Source: DASXUG01 sp036504995 (GTDB lineage: Bacteria > Pseudomonadota > Gammaproteobacteria > Burkholderiales > Methylophilaceae). Taken from it: a stretch of DNA of 64,000 nt. The DNA lies in the NCBI GenBank assembly GCA_036504995.1, contig DASXUG010000015.1, forward strand, positions 124,001-188,000. The letters run 5' to 3'. A model generated the notes under the pieces. That model saw only the letters and a program-made list of their open reading frames with translations, did no database searches and was not told the origin of the DNA. The position numbers and the translations under genes were made by a program. This document shows positions 34,599 to 44,195 of this stretch, piece after piece. The number at the start of each line of letters is the position of its first letter. Within the stretch, counting starts at the first letter, position 1.

Positions 34599-37500
34599 TT
34601 ATTTGCTACTCAGGCGAGGTGTTCTAGTTTGTGTTGGTGTGGTATTTAAAAAATCAATAAACTGCTCAGCGGGAATCGCCTCGCTGAGCAAATAACCCTG
34701 ATAAGTGTCACACTCATGTTGTTTTAGAAACAGTAGCTGCTCTTGTGTTTCTACCCCCTCAGCCACGACTTGTAAACCTAGAGTGTGGGCAATCTTGATG
34801 ATGGTGGCTGTAATCGCTCTATCATCTTCATCCTTCTCTAAATCTGAGACAAAGCTCTTATCAATTTTAAGTACGTCCAGCGGGAAGCTCTTTAGATAAG
34901 ACAGCGATGAGTAACCTGTGCCAAAGTCATCAATCGCAAGGCTAATGCCCATATGCCCAATACGTTGTAGCGTTTCAATAATTTCAGTTTCGCGCTGCAT
35001 CAGAATGCTTTCTGTAAGCTCTAACTCTAGCAGCAGGGGAGGGAATTGCGTTTCCTCCAGCACGTCGGTCAATGTTTTTACAATATCGGTATGGTGTAAT
35101 TGGTGTGCAGATAAGTTGACAGCAATTTTGAGGGCTGGCAAGCCTGCATCCAGCCATTTTTTGCCTTGTTGGCAAGCCTCACGTAATACCCATTCGCCTA
35201 TGGTGCGGATTAAGCCCGTGTCTTCGGCAACGCCAATAAATGCACTAGGTAAGATGATGCCTTTATGCGGATCTATCCAGCGCACTAGTGCCTCTGCGCC
35301 AATAATTTTACCTGTTTTAATATCCTGCTTGGGTTGGTAGAAAACACGTAACTCTTGATTCTCTATGGCGAGGCGCAAGCGCGTTTCCGTATTGAATCGG
35401 TTGCGCGCGGCTTGGGTGAGTTTTTCTGAGAAGAATCTGGAACAGCCTTTACCCGCAGCTTTGGCTTGATACAGCGCGGCATCAGCATGCTGAAGCAATT
35501 CCAGTGCGGTTTCCCCATGACCAGGATACAGACAAATACCGATGCTACAGCCGATTCGCACTTCGATGCTATCCGATAGAAACCATGGCTCTTCCAGCGA
35601 TTGAATGATGTTGTTAGCGACTCTGGATGCATCTTCTGGGCTGGCGATATTTTCTAGCAATATGGTGAACTCATCACCCCCTAAGCGACTCACCGTGTCC
35701 ACATTGCGAACTTTACTGTTTAATTTTGCAGCCACGAGTTTTAATAGTTCATCGCCTGCGAGATGGCCAAAGTTATCATTCACATTTTTAAAGCGATCTA
35801 AATCTAGCATCAGCAGAGCAATTTTTGAGCCTTCTCGCTTTGATGCTGAGATGGCGTGGTCGATACGAGACAACAGCATCAATCTATTCGGCAAGTGTGT
35901 GAGCGCATCATGATGGGCAAGATACTCTAACTTCTCTTCAGAGGCCTTGATGTTGGAAATATCTGCAAATACGCCTACATAGTTAATGACGATGCCAGAT
36001 TCATCTTTAACTGCACTGATACTGAGTAACTCTGGGTACACATCCCCATTCTTTCTGCGGTTCCATAGTTCGCCCTGCCAGTGACCCGTCAGTCTAAGTG
36101 ATGCCCACATGGCAGTGTAAAAATCACGATCATGGCGACCTGACGCGAGTATGCTAGGGGACATGCCAATGGCTTCAACGTCTTGATATTGCGTAATTTC
36201 AGTGAAGGCGCGGTTGACGGTTACAATTTTATTGTGCATGTCCGTGACCATGATGCCTTCACGTGTATTTTGGAATACAGCGTTAGACATACGGTGATTT
36301 TCTTCATTGATTTTAATGGCGGTAATGTCGGTGACAGTACCCACGAAGCCAATTAACATACCATCATCATCAAACTCTGGAGCAGCCTGACCTTTTACCC
36401 ATGCAATGGACTTGTCTGCCCGCACAAATCGGTATTCATGGCTAAATGCTTGGCTGGCTTCAATAGCATGTCGCCATGCTTTTTCTATACCTCTGCGGTC
36501 TTTTCTGTGCACACCTTTCAACCATCCATCTTGCATGGAGTCTTCAAAACTAATACCTGTGATTTCAAACCAGCTTTGATTAATGTAAAGAAAATGCCCA
36601 GCTAAATTGGTGTGAAAAACGCCAACAGGGGAGGAGCGGGCTAAGGTATGGAATAAAGTTTCACTGGCACGTAATGCACTTTCAGCCATCGCTCTTTCAG
36701 TTTCAACCTCTGCTACAGATAGTGCGAATGAAATATCCTGAGCTAACTCTTCTAACAGCTTCATTTCTCTGGGGTTGAAAACGCCTAAGTGCTCGCTGTA
36801 AAGGTTAAAGTTGCCGACTACATGTTCATTTACAATTAATGGCAAAGACACCAAGCTTTTAAATCCCTGATCTAATGCGGCCTGACGCCAAGCGTATGCC
36901 GGGTCTACTTCCGCAATGTTATGGCAAATACAATGCTTGCCCGTGCGTAAAGCAGTTACCGTTGGGCCTTGATGTGTTGTATCCAATACGTTGATGTTAA
37001 ATCGATCTAGATAGCTCTGATGCTCACCAGCACTCGCCATCGTCTTTATATCGCGACCATTTGGGGTGAGTAGTCCAATCCAAGAAAAACTAAACTCACC
37101 ATCCCGCACCGCCACAGTACAAGCTTCTTGAAACATTTCTATAGTACTTAAACGACGGACAATGGTTTGGTTGATATTGGTTAACATCAGCAGTAAGCGG
37201 TTGGTCGCGCGTATCTCTGATTCATTTATTCTGCGTTCAGTAACATCGTTGACTAGTAGAAGTCTGGCCTCTTTGCTGCCAAAACTCACTGGATTAGAGC
37301 TACATTCAACATCAATAACAATGCCATCTTTTTTCTTGTGTTGGCGCTGAATGGGGAGAAATGTGGTACTGAAAATATCGGCTTCATCTGGGCTGAACTG
37401 CTGCTTAACTTCAATATCCTCTACAGACATTTGAGATAATTCTTTGCGACTCCAGCCATAGTGTGTGATTGCGGCATCATTGGTTGCGAGCAATGCTAAT

Positions 37501-39599
37501 GTTTGCACATCATAGACAAACATGGGGTTGGGGTTGGCATCAAACATTTGACGGTAAAGCTCTTCACGATCTTGCAATGCCTGCTCATGAGAGATGACAT
37601 CGGTAATATCTCGCATGATGGATACTGCGCCAATTTTATTGCCTTGCGCATCAAAAAATGGAGCAGCGCTAGATGAAATGATGCGTGTTCTATTATTGCG
37701 CTGAATGCTTAAATGCGTGTTTCTCGGTCGCTCACCATTAAATGCCTTAACCAGTGGAATTTCCTCAGGCTTTAGCAATGAGTTGCCTGCCTCATTATAG
37801 AGGCCAAACTGTGTTGCCCATGCAGATGCTGGGATGTCTGTGGTTTCAGTATTTAACCAGTCGCGCGCGACTTGGTTAAACAGCACGAGTTCCATGTTTG
37901 CGTCACAGGCAATTACAGCATCGGATAAGTTCTCTAATAAGGCGCGATTAAACTCCTCCTGTCGCTTAAGTGCCTCTGCCGCTTTTGTCCGTTCTGTAAT
38001 ATCCTCAATCGCAAGTAAAATGCGCTCAGTTTTTTGCTGCGCGTTTTTAACTACATTAATTTCAACGCGCGCGATAACGATCTCACCATTTTTACGTACT
38101 AACTTAGTTTCTTGTTGGATAGGGTGGTCAAATTCTGGATGCAGGGCTGACGAAAGTAAGTGATCAATTTCTGGCGCATCGGCAGAGCTAATATCTGACC
38201 ATGTACGCTTAAGTAACTCGTCTTCGCTATAACCAAGGATATGACAAAACATCCCGTTGACACTCAGCCATTGCTTATTATTTGGGCTACACACCGCCAT
38301 GCCTACAAATGGCATGTCATAAAATTTCTTTAGCAATCGGTCTCGCTCGGTACTCTCTGCTTTAAGCGCGAGTTGATGAGAGCGTATAAGTTGATGCCAT
38401 AAACTTAACAATGCAAGGGCGATAAAACCTATGGCGAGCAGCGCAATACCACTAATCCAAAGTAATAATGTTTTAAGCGAAGTCAATACTTCTTGTTGCT
38501 CAATTTGCACAAACAGCTTCCATTCGGAATCTAGTACGTGTTCAACTCCGTAGACTAATTTGCCTTGATAATCCGTCCCTGATTTTTGTACACCGCTTTC
38601 CAGATATACCGAGCCTTGACTGAGGTTTCTAGTGAGTATTTCGCCCATACCTGAGTGGGCTAACCCTGTGTTAATGAGGATCTTATCAACCGTTGGTGCT
38701 TTTACTAACAGGGTTGTGGTAGAAACATTGCTTTCGTCACTCACGCTGATATTTTTGAGTAGCGAAGCATAGATGTCATTGCGTATAAGTACGAAAGCAA
38801 TAATTTTAGTGTTGTTTAGCGATTGAATTGGCGCAACCGTATCAATCTGTAAGTGTTGATTTGGATTGAGGTAAATGTCACTGCGTACTGCGTGTCTAGT
38901 TCTGGCAGAGGTGTCTAAGAGTGTGTGTGGTACTTCAAGTGTCTCAATGTTGCCACTACCAAGAATTATCTCGCCTGATGCGCTTAATAGCGCAATGCCT
39001 TGAGCGCCATATGCGTTGATAATTGCATCGAAACGATGCAATATTTTTTTCTTGGCCAGTTCACCCTGTTGTCTGCTTTGTGGAGCAGAAAATTGTTGGA
39101 TAGCGACAGCAAAGTCTTCGTCGCTGGCAATAATTTCAGCATCCCCTGTGCGATAGGTTAACCATCTATTGAGTCTTTCGGATTGCACCTTTGCAATCTC
39201 AGATAGGTTGTTAAATGTGGTGGATTTTATTTTCGGGGTATAAAAGTGAATAACGCTGTAGTTAATAATAGGAATAAGTAACAACAGAAAAAATAAAATG
39301 CCTAATAAGTAAAAAATTTGGCTATCTATTTTTCTTTTATAAACAACGGATTGCGTTTTCGTTTTGTGGACTTTTTTAAATAAAGAGCGTGCAAAAAAAT
39401 ATAAAATGCTCGCGCTGATGAGCATCATCAATACAATGCTTGCTAAGCTAAATGCATGTTTATCGGATTGCGGTGAGCTTGAAAAGATCGTGCTTAGGCT
39501 ATTGCTACTTAATATCCAAATAGAGCAAAGCAGCACATACGCTAAAGTAATTTTTAGCGGGGATAGTTTTAAAATGTGAGATTTAGGTGTTGGTTTCAA
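34599..39599 (-). CDS. Large membrane PAS/GAF GGDEF-EAL protein
   Basis: A 1666-residue cyclic-di-GMP signalling protein. Three N-terminal membrane segments (about 16-36, 47-67, 92-113), a periplasmic sensor of CACHE type to about 375, another membrane helix (about 377-400), then a chain of PAS domains with one GAF domain (about 815-960), a GGDEF domain with intact RLGGDEF (about 1303) and an EAL domain with GAEALVRW (about 1436) and DDFGTGYSSLSYL. Both catalytic motifs are intact, so it could make and break cyclic-di-GMP. It is a single gene, flanked by convergent and unrelated genes. The signal sensed is unknown. Confidence 0.9.
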   Translation of the reverse strand: MKPTPKSHILKLSPLKITLAYVLLCSIWILSSNSLSTIFSSSPQSDKHAFSLASIVLMMLISASILYFFARSLFKKVHKTKTQSVVYKRKIDSQIFYLLGILFFLLLLIPIINYSVIHFYTPKIKSTTFNNLSEIAKVQSERLNRWLTYRTGDAEIIASDEDFAVAIQQFSAPQSRQQGELAKKKILHRFDAIINAYGAQGIALLSASGEIILGSGNIETLEVPHTLLDTSARTRHAVRSDIYLNPNQHLQIDTVAPIQSLNNTKIIAFVLIRNDIYASLLKNISVSDESNVSTTTLLVKAPTVDKILINTGLAHSGMGEILTRNLSQGSVYLESGVQKSGTDYQGKLVYGVEHVLDSEWKLFVQIEQQEVLTSLKTLLLWISGIALLAIGFIALALLSLWHQLIRSHQLALKAESTERDRLLKKFYDMPFVGMAVCSPNNKQWLSVNGMFCHILGYSEDELLKRTWSDISSADAPEIDHLLSSALHPEFDHPIQQETKLVRKNGEIVIARVEINVVKNAQQKTERILLAIEDITERTKAAEALKRQEEFNRALLENLSDAVIACDANMELVLFNQVARDWLNTETTDIPASAWATQFGLYNEAGNSLLKPEEIPLVKAFNGERPRNTHLSIQRNNRTRIISSSAAPFFDAQGNKIGAVSIMRDITDVISHEQALQDREELYRQMFDANPNPMFVYDVQTLALLATNDAAITHYGWSRKELSQMSVEDIEVKQQFSPDEADIFSTTFLPIQRQHKKKDGIVIDVECSSNPVSFGSKEARLLLVNDVTERRINESEIRATNRLLLMLTNINQTIVRRLSTIEMFQEACTVAVRDGEFSFSWIGLLTPNGRDIKTMASAGEHQSYLDRFNINVLDTTHQGPTVTALRTGKHCICHNIAEVDPAYAWRQAALDQGFKSLVSLPLIVNEHVVGNFNLYSEHLGVFNPREMKLLEELAQDISFALSVAEVETERAMAESALRASETLFHTLARSSPVGVFHTNLAGHFLYINQSWFEITGISFEDSMQDGWLKGVHRKDRRGIEKAWRHAIEASQAFSHEYRFVRADKSIAWVKGQAAPEFDDDGMLIGFVGTVTDITAIKINEENHRMSNAVFQNTREGIMVTDMHNKIVTVNRAFTEITQYQDVEAIGMSPSILASGRHDRDFYTAMWASLRLTGHWQGELWNRRKNGDVYPELLSISAVKDESGIVINYVGVFADISNIKASEEKLEYLAHHDALTHLPNRLMLLSRIDHAISASKREGSKIALLMLDLDRFKNVNDNFGHLAGDELLKLVAAKLNSKVRNVDTVSRLGGDEFTILLENIASPEDASRVANNIIQSLEEPWFLSDSIEVRIGCSIGICLYPGHGETALELLQHADAALYQAKAAGKGCSRFFSEKLTQAARNRFNTETRLRLAIENQELRVFYQPKQDIKTGKIIGAEALVRWIDPHKGIILPSAFIGVAEDTGLIRTIGEWVLREACQQGKKWLDAGLPALKIAVNLSAHQLHHTDIVKTLTDVLEETQFPPLLLELELTESILMQRETEIIETLQRIGHMGISLAIDDFGTGYSSLSYLKSFPLDVLKIDKSFVSDLEKDEDDRAITATIIKIAHTLGLQVVAEGVETQEQLLFLKQHECDTYQGYLLSEAIPAEQFIDFLNTTPTQTRTPRLSSK

Positions 39600-39705
39600 G
39601 GGCAGAATAATCCTAGGGTTACCTAAGATTATGGGTGGTAACGCTTACTTTAACAATGAGCATGCATTAAATAAAGTCTTGGGTGACCATAATTGTTAAG
39701 CTATG

Positions 39706-39742
39706 CTGAGCTTGCTATTTAAAACGATAAAAGCAAGCTCAG
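39706..39742. repeat. Inverted repeat downstream of the ABC-F gene
   Basis: Perfect 10-bp arms CTGAGCTTGC (39706-39715) and GCAAGCTCAG (39733-39742), 17-nt centre, in the 150-bp spacer after the ABC-F stop. No T-run follows on the minus strand; it may still act as a transcript-end structure. Confidence 0.5.
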
Positions 39743-39750
39743 TGATGAGT

Positions 39751-41346
39751 TTATTCAACTCCTTGGCTAGCGAGATAATCTTCATAATTGCCGCTAAAGT
39801 CTACAATGCCATCCGCTTTAATTTCAATAATGCGGTTAGCAATCGAGCTTACAAATTCACGGTCATGGCTGACAAAAAATAAAGTACCTTTGTATTTATC
39901 TAAGGCGGTATTAAGTGCCTCGATAGACTCCATATCCATATGGTTAGTGGGTTCATCCATCAATAGGACATTCGTACGCTCAAACATGAGTTTGCCATAA
40001 AGCATGCGACCCTTTTCACCCCCTGAAAGCACCTTCACCGATTTTTTGGTGTCTTCGCCAGAGAATAATAGGCGCCCTAACATGCTACGCACAGCTTGGT
40101 CATCTTCATTCGGCTTGCGGAATTGCGACATCCAATCAAATAGATTATCGCCTTTCTCAAACTCATACTCATGGTCTTGTGCAAAGTAACCGATATTGGC
40201 TTTTTCTGCCCATTTTACTTCGCCGTGATTGGGCTTTAAATCCCCAGCCAAGCAGCGTAGAAAGGTAGTTTTACCAATCCCGTTTTCACCAATAATGGCG
40301 ACCTTTTCACCTGCTTCAAATAGCAAATCAATATCATTAAATAATGGCCTATCAAAACCATGCGATAGCTTTTTGAGTTCGACTGCGTTGCGGTGTAGCT
40401 TTTCGCGCTCATCGTATTCAAAGCGGATAAATGGATATTGGCGACTGGAAGGTTTAAATTCTTCAATTTTAATTTTGTCGATTTGTTTAGCGCGACTCGT
40501 TGCCTGTTTAGCTTTTGAAGCGTTGGCTGAGAAGCGGCGCACAAAGTCTTGCAAGTCAGCAATTTGTTGTTTGGCTTTGGCGTTGTCCTTAGCTTGTTGT
40601 GCGCGTGCGGCGGTGCTGGCCTCCATGTAATCATCGTAATTACCTGGGTAAATAGTCAGCTTACCGTAATCCATATCGCAAGTATGTGTACACACTTGGT
40701 TTAAAAAGTGGCGGTCATGCGAGATGATAATCATAGTGCAGTTGCGATTATTTAACACATCTTCCAGCCAACGAATGGTATTAATGTCCAAGTTATTGGT
40801 TGGTTCGTCGAGCAGCAAAATATCTGGGTTAGAGAACAAGGCTTGTACTAGTAGCACACGCAATTTCCAGCCTGGGGCAACGGCGCTCATAGGGCCTGTA
40901 TGTTGCTCAATGGGAATACCCACCCCCAGCAATAGCTCACCTGCACGTGCCTCTGCCGTATAGCCATCGTACTCAGCGAACACCGCTTCGAGTTCAGCGG
41001 CTTTCATGTAGTCCTCTTCAGTGGCTTCTGGATTCATGTAGATGGCATTTTTTTCTACATTGGCTTGCCACATCTGCTCATGCCCCATCATCACAACATC
41101 CAGCACACGCTGGTCTTCGTAGGCAAATTGATCTTGGCGCAAAAAGGCCATGCGTTCGTTGCTATCAATGGAGATGTTGCCTGAAGTTGGCTCTAGCACG
41201 CCTGCTAGAATCTTCATATAAGTGGATTTACCACAGCCATTTGCGCCAATTAGGCCATAACGATTATTATCGCCAAACTTAACCGAGACGTTTTCAAACA
41301 AGGGTTTTGCACCAAACTGCATGGTGATGTTGTTACTGATTAACAT
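39751..41346 (-). CDS. ybiT: ABC-F ATPase, YbiT-like
   Basis: Cytoplasmic ABC-F protein with two ATP-binding domains and no membrane part, 531 residues; ABC-F proteins act on ribosomes. Very similar in layout to E. coli YbiT: MLISNNITMQFGAKPLFENV opening, Walker A GANGCGKST and GENGIGKTT, signature motif LSGGEKGRM in the second domain with a degenerate first one (VAPGWKLRV), DEPTNNLD and DEPTNHMD, and the SRQYPFIRFE linker region. It is followed upstream on the strand by a nitroreductase gene. Confidence 0.9.
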   Translation of the reverse strand: MLISNNITMQFGAKPLFENVSVKFGDNNRYGLIGANGCGKSTYMKILAGVLEPTSGNISIDSNERMAFLRQDQFAYEDQRVLDVVMMGHEQMWQANVEKNAIYMNPEATEEDYMKAAELEAVFAEYDGYTAEARAGELLLGVGIPIEQHTGPMSAVAPGWKLRVLLVQALFSNPDILLLDEPTNNLDINTIRWLEDVLNNRNCTMIIISHDRHFLNQVCTHTCDMDYGKLTIYPGNYDDYMEASTAARAQQAKDNAKAKQQIADLQDFVRRFSANASKAKQATSRAKQIDKIKIEEFKPSSRQYPFIRFEYDEREKLHRNAVELKKLSHGFDRPLFNDIDLLFEAGEKVAIIGENGIGKTTFLRCLAGDLKPNHGEVKWAEKANIGYFAQDHEYEFEKGDNLFDWMSQFRKPNEDDQAVRSMLGRLLFSGEDTKKSVKVLSGGEKGRMLYGKLMFERTNVLLMDEPTNHMDMESIEALNTALDKYKGTLFFVSHDREFVSSIANRIIEIKADGIVDFSGNYEDYLASQGVE

Positions 41347-41381
41347 AGGACTTTCTTACAAAGTATTTAAAGTGAGGGTAA

Positions 41382-41984
41382 TTAGAATTTATTATAAATA
41401 ACGACTTCATCCATGCCGAGCTGGCCACTGCGAGGACGTGCCTGTTGTAGCGCTTTACCAACCACCACAAACATGGTAGGGATATGGTCGGCAGGTAGGT
41501 TGAGCAATTTGCTGACTGCATCAAAATCAAAACCATCCATCGGGCAAGTGTCATAGCCCATTGCTTTCGCGGCTAGCATGACCGTGGTTGCCGCCATGCC
41601 GCATGAGCGCATCGCTTCATCGCGCTGGGCCTGTTCATTATCAGTGTAGTAGTTTTTAATCGCAGGCACTAAAATATCTTGTACTGGTTTTGGGGCATCG
41701 CGCCAATAGCGCTCTGGTTGTTTTTCCCAGGCTTTGACATCCGCACATAAAACAATTAACAATGAAGATTCTTCTACTTGCGCTTGGTTCCAGCTAACTG
41801 CCCGGATTTGCTGACGTAGCACAGGGTCTTGCACTACAACAAAACGCCAATGCTGAATATTGAAGGCGGTGGGGGACAACACGGCTAATGACATCAACTG
41901 GTCAATTTCACTCTGTGTCATTTTATGCTCAGTGTCGTACGCTTTAACGGAACGACGTGTCTGGATGGCTTCGATTACATTCAT
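41382..41984 (-). CDS. Nitroreductase family protein
   Basis: FMN-dependent oxidoreductase of the nitroreductase fold, 200 residues. Seen: N-terminal AIQTRRSVKAYD (the R-R-S phosphate-binding motif), SPTAFNIQHWRFVVVQD, and AKAMGYDTCPMDGFD. It would reduce quinones, flavins or nitro compounds with NAD(P)H; substrate unknown. It is 12 bp from the GreB-like gene, and 35 bp from the ABC-F gene, so the three may be co-transcribed with guaA. Confidence 0.85.
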   Translation of the reverse strand: MNVIEAIQTRRSVKAYDTEHKMTQSEIDQLMSLAVLSPTAFNIQHWRFVVVQDPVLRQQIRAVSWNQAQVEESSLLIVLCADVKAWEKQPERYWRDAPKPVQDILVPAIKNYYTDNEQAQRDEAMRSCGMAATTVMLAAKAMGYDTCPMDGFDFDAVSKLLNLPADHIPTMFVVVGKALQQARPRSGQLGMDEVVIYNKF

Positions 41985-41996
41985 CTAAAAAGTCTT

Positions 41997-42494
41997 TCAA
42001 TAACTTATCTTAATAATTTCAAGTTGCATATTACCAGCAGGGCGCTTCCACAGTGCACTTTCGCCAACTTTATGTCCAATTAATGCCTTAGCGAGTGGGG
42101 AAGCCCAGCTTACTTTATTTAGGCTAATGTCAGCTTCATCTTCGCCAACAATATAAAAGCTATGTTGTTGACCTTCTTCATCTTCTACCAGTACGTGTGA
42201 CCCAAATAATACTGTATCTTTTGCTTGGCTGCTCGGACTAACCAATATTGCTTGCTCAATACGTGACGATAAATAGCGCAAATCGCGATCTATCATGGCG
42301 AGTTTTTGTATGGCGATAGCGTCTTCTTTTTTTGCGGTATACAAAACACGCTCTTGATCTAACGCTTCTGCTTGCGCATTGAGTTGTTGTAAACCTGCTG
42401 GCGTTACATAGTTCGGATGTGTGCTAATCGGTCGTTCAGGAAGGTCAGTCCCTGCGTGTTCTAAGTCATCTTCTTTAACAAAACCGCGGCTCAT
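41997..42494 (-). CDS. GreB-like transcript cleavage factor
   Basis: A 165-residue protein of the GreA/GreB family, which rescues backtracked RNA polymerase by stimulating transcript cleavage. It begins MSRGFVKEDDLEHAGTDLPE and has the HPNYVTPAGLQQL segment, a coiled-coil region and a C-terminal FKBP-like domain (VSWASPLAKALIGHKVGESA). I use the ATG at 42494; an upstream start at 42557 would lie inside guaA. It starts 10 bp after guaA ends. Compared with GreB it is the shorter GreAB-like paralogue seen in many proteobacteria. Confidence 0.82.
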   Translation of the reverse strand: MSRGFVKEDDLEHAGTDLPERPISTHPNYVTPAGLQQLNAQAEALDQERVLYTAKKEDAIAIQKLAMIDRDLRYLSSRIEQAILVSPSSQAKDTVLFGSHVLVEDEEGQQHSFYIVGEDEADISLNKVSWASPLAKALIGHKVGESALWKRPAGNMQLEIIKISY

Positions 42495-42504
42495 CGCTGG
42501 ACAG

Positions 42505-44112
42505 TTATTCCCATTCAATCGTCGCAGGCGGTTTACCTGAGATATCATATACGACACGATTAATGCCGCGCACTTCGTTAATAATTCTATTCGAAACCTT
42601 GCCCAGTAAACTATAAGGCAGCTCAGCCCAATGCGCGGTCATAAAGTCACTGGTGACGACGGCGCGCAGGGCTACTACGTAATCATAGGTGCGGCCATCG
42701 CCCATAACGCCGACTGATTTCACCGGTAAGAATACAGTAAAGGCTTGGCTGGTGAGGTCGTACCAGGTTTTGCCAGTTTTTTCGCAGGTGGTGTTGCGTA
42801 GTTCTTCAATAAAAATTGCATCAGCACGTTGCAAGAGTAGGGCGTAATCCCGTTTCACTTCCCCTAAAATACGCACCCCTAGACCTGGGCCTGGAAATGG
42901 GTGGCGGTAGACCATATCTTTGGGCAAGCCTAAGGCTACCCCTAGTTCACGCACTTCGTCCTTGAATAAATCACGTAATGGCTCTAGCAGTTTTAGGCCT
43001 AGTTGTTCAGGTAAGCCACCGACATTGTGGTGACTTTTGATGGTGACGGCTTTTTTAGATTTTGCACCGCCAGATTCAATGACATCGGGGTAGATAGTAC
43101 CTTGTGCCAGGAATGTTGCCCCTTTATGACCTGCTCCGCTAGCCTTGAGTTTGGCGGCTTCCGCTTTAAATACTTCTACAAACTCACCACCAATAATTTT
43201 GCGTTTAGCTTCTGGATCGCTCACACCTGCGAGCTTACTCATAAATTGCTCAGTGGCATCCACGCGTATCACTTTGGCATGCAAACGGCCTGCGAACATA
43301 TCCATGACCATGTCGCCTTCATTCAGGCGTAGCAATCCATGATCGACAAATACGCAGGTGAGTTGGTCGCCAATCGCGCGGTGAATCAATGCAGCAGCAA
43401 CGCTAGAGTCTACACCACCAGACAATCCCAGAATGACTTCTTCATCACCTACTTGCGCTTTGATTTTTGCTACCGCTTCGCTGATGTAGTCACCCATAAT
43501 CCAATCAGGTTTTGCGCTACAGATTTCCAACACAAAGCGCTCAAGCATGGCCTGACCTTGTTTGGTGTGGGTAACTTCTGGGTGAAATTGTACGGCGTAA
43601 AATTTACGCGCTTCATCGGCCATTGCCGCAATCGGCGTGCTGTCGTTACTGCCGATGACTTTAAACCCTGACGGTAATTCAGTCACTTTGTCGCCGTGGC
43701 TCATCCATACGTCAATAAAGCCGTGGCCTTCAGGATTAGTAGCATCTTGAATATCGCGGAATAATGCCGAGTGACCACGCGCACGAATTTGCGCATAACC
43801 AAATTCACGCTTAGACCCAGCCTCTACTTTGCCTCCCAGCTGTTGCGCCATGGTTTGCATGCCGTAGCAAATGCCGAGTACGGGTACGCCTAACTCAAAC
43901 ACGGCTTGAGGCGCTCTGTCAGTTTCTTCCTCATACACGCTGGCATGGCTGCCAGATAGGATAATGCCATCTGCGCCAAACGCTTTTACAAAGTCATCGG
44001 ATACGTCACAAGGATGTATTTCACAATACACATGTGCCTCACGCACGCGACGTGCGATAAGTTGAGTGACTTGTGAGCCGAAATCGAGGATGAGAATTTT
44101 TGAGTGAGACAT
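42505..44112 (-). CDS. guaA: GMP synthase (glutamine-hydrolysing)
   Basis: Converts XMP to GMP with glutamine and ATP. N-terminal class I amidotransferase with catalytic cysteine in GICYGMQTMAQQ and the QFHPEVTHTKQG histidine region, then the ATP-pyrophosphatase P-loop LSGGVDSSV and a C-terminal dimerisation domain ending PPATIEWE. I take the ATG at 44112 (535 residues), just before SKILILDFGSQ; the ATG at 44124 is possible. Neither has a strong ribosome site. It follows guaB with a 10-bp inverted repeat in the 83-bp spacer. Confidence 0.96.
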   Translation of the reverse strand: MSHSKILILDFGSQVTQLIARRVREAHVYCEIHPCDVSDDFVKAFGADGIILSGSHASVYEEETDRAPQAVFELGVPVLGICYGMQTMAQQLGGKVEAGSKREFGYAQIRARGHSALFRDIQDATNPEGHGFIDVWMSHGDKVTELPSGFKVIGSNDSTPIAAMADEARKFYAVQFHPEVTHTKQGQAMLERFVLEICSAKPDWIMGDYISEAVAKIKAQVGDEEVILGLSGGVDSSVAAALIHRAIGDQLTCVFVDHGLLRLNEGDMVMDMFAGRLHAKVIRVDATEQFMSKLAGVSDPEAKRKIIGGEFVEVFKAEAAKLKASGAGHKGATFLAQGTIYPDVIESGGAKSKKAVTIKSHHNVGGLPEQLGLKLLEPLRDLFKDEVRELGVALGLPKDMVYRHPFPGPGLGVRILGEVKRDYALLLQRADAIFIEELRNTTCEKTGKTWYDLTSQAFTVFLPVKSVGVMGDGRTYDYVVALRAVVTSDFMTAHWAELPYSLLGKVSNRIINEVRGINRVVYDISGKPPATIEWE

Positions 44113-44135
44113 TTTAAACGCCATAAAATGGTTAA

Positions 44136-44169
44136 GGGCAAACAGCTATATTCGATTAACTGTTTGCCC
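44136..44169. promoter_or_regulatory. Inverted repeat between guaB and guaA
   Basis: Perfect 10-bp arms GGGCAAACAG (44136-44145) and CTGTTTGCCC (44160-44169), 14-nt loop. It lies in the guaB-guaA spacer without a T-run, so it is more likely a transcript stability hairpin or attenuator than a full terminator. Confidence 0.4.
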
Positions 44170-44195
44170 AAATCAGGTTCAATTAAATTTCTTGA

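Noticed and set aside
44112..44124. GuaA start at 44124
   Set aside because: Adds four residues not typical for GuaA. It cannot be excluded because neither start has a clear ribosome site.
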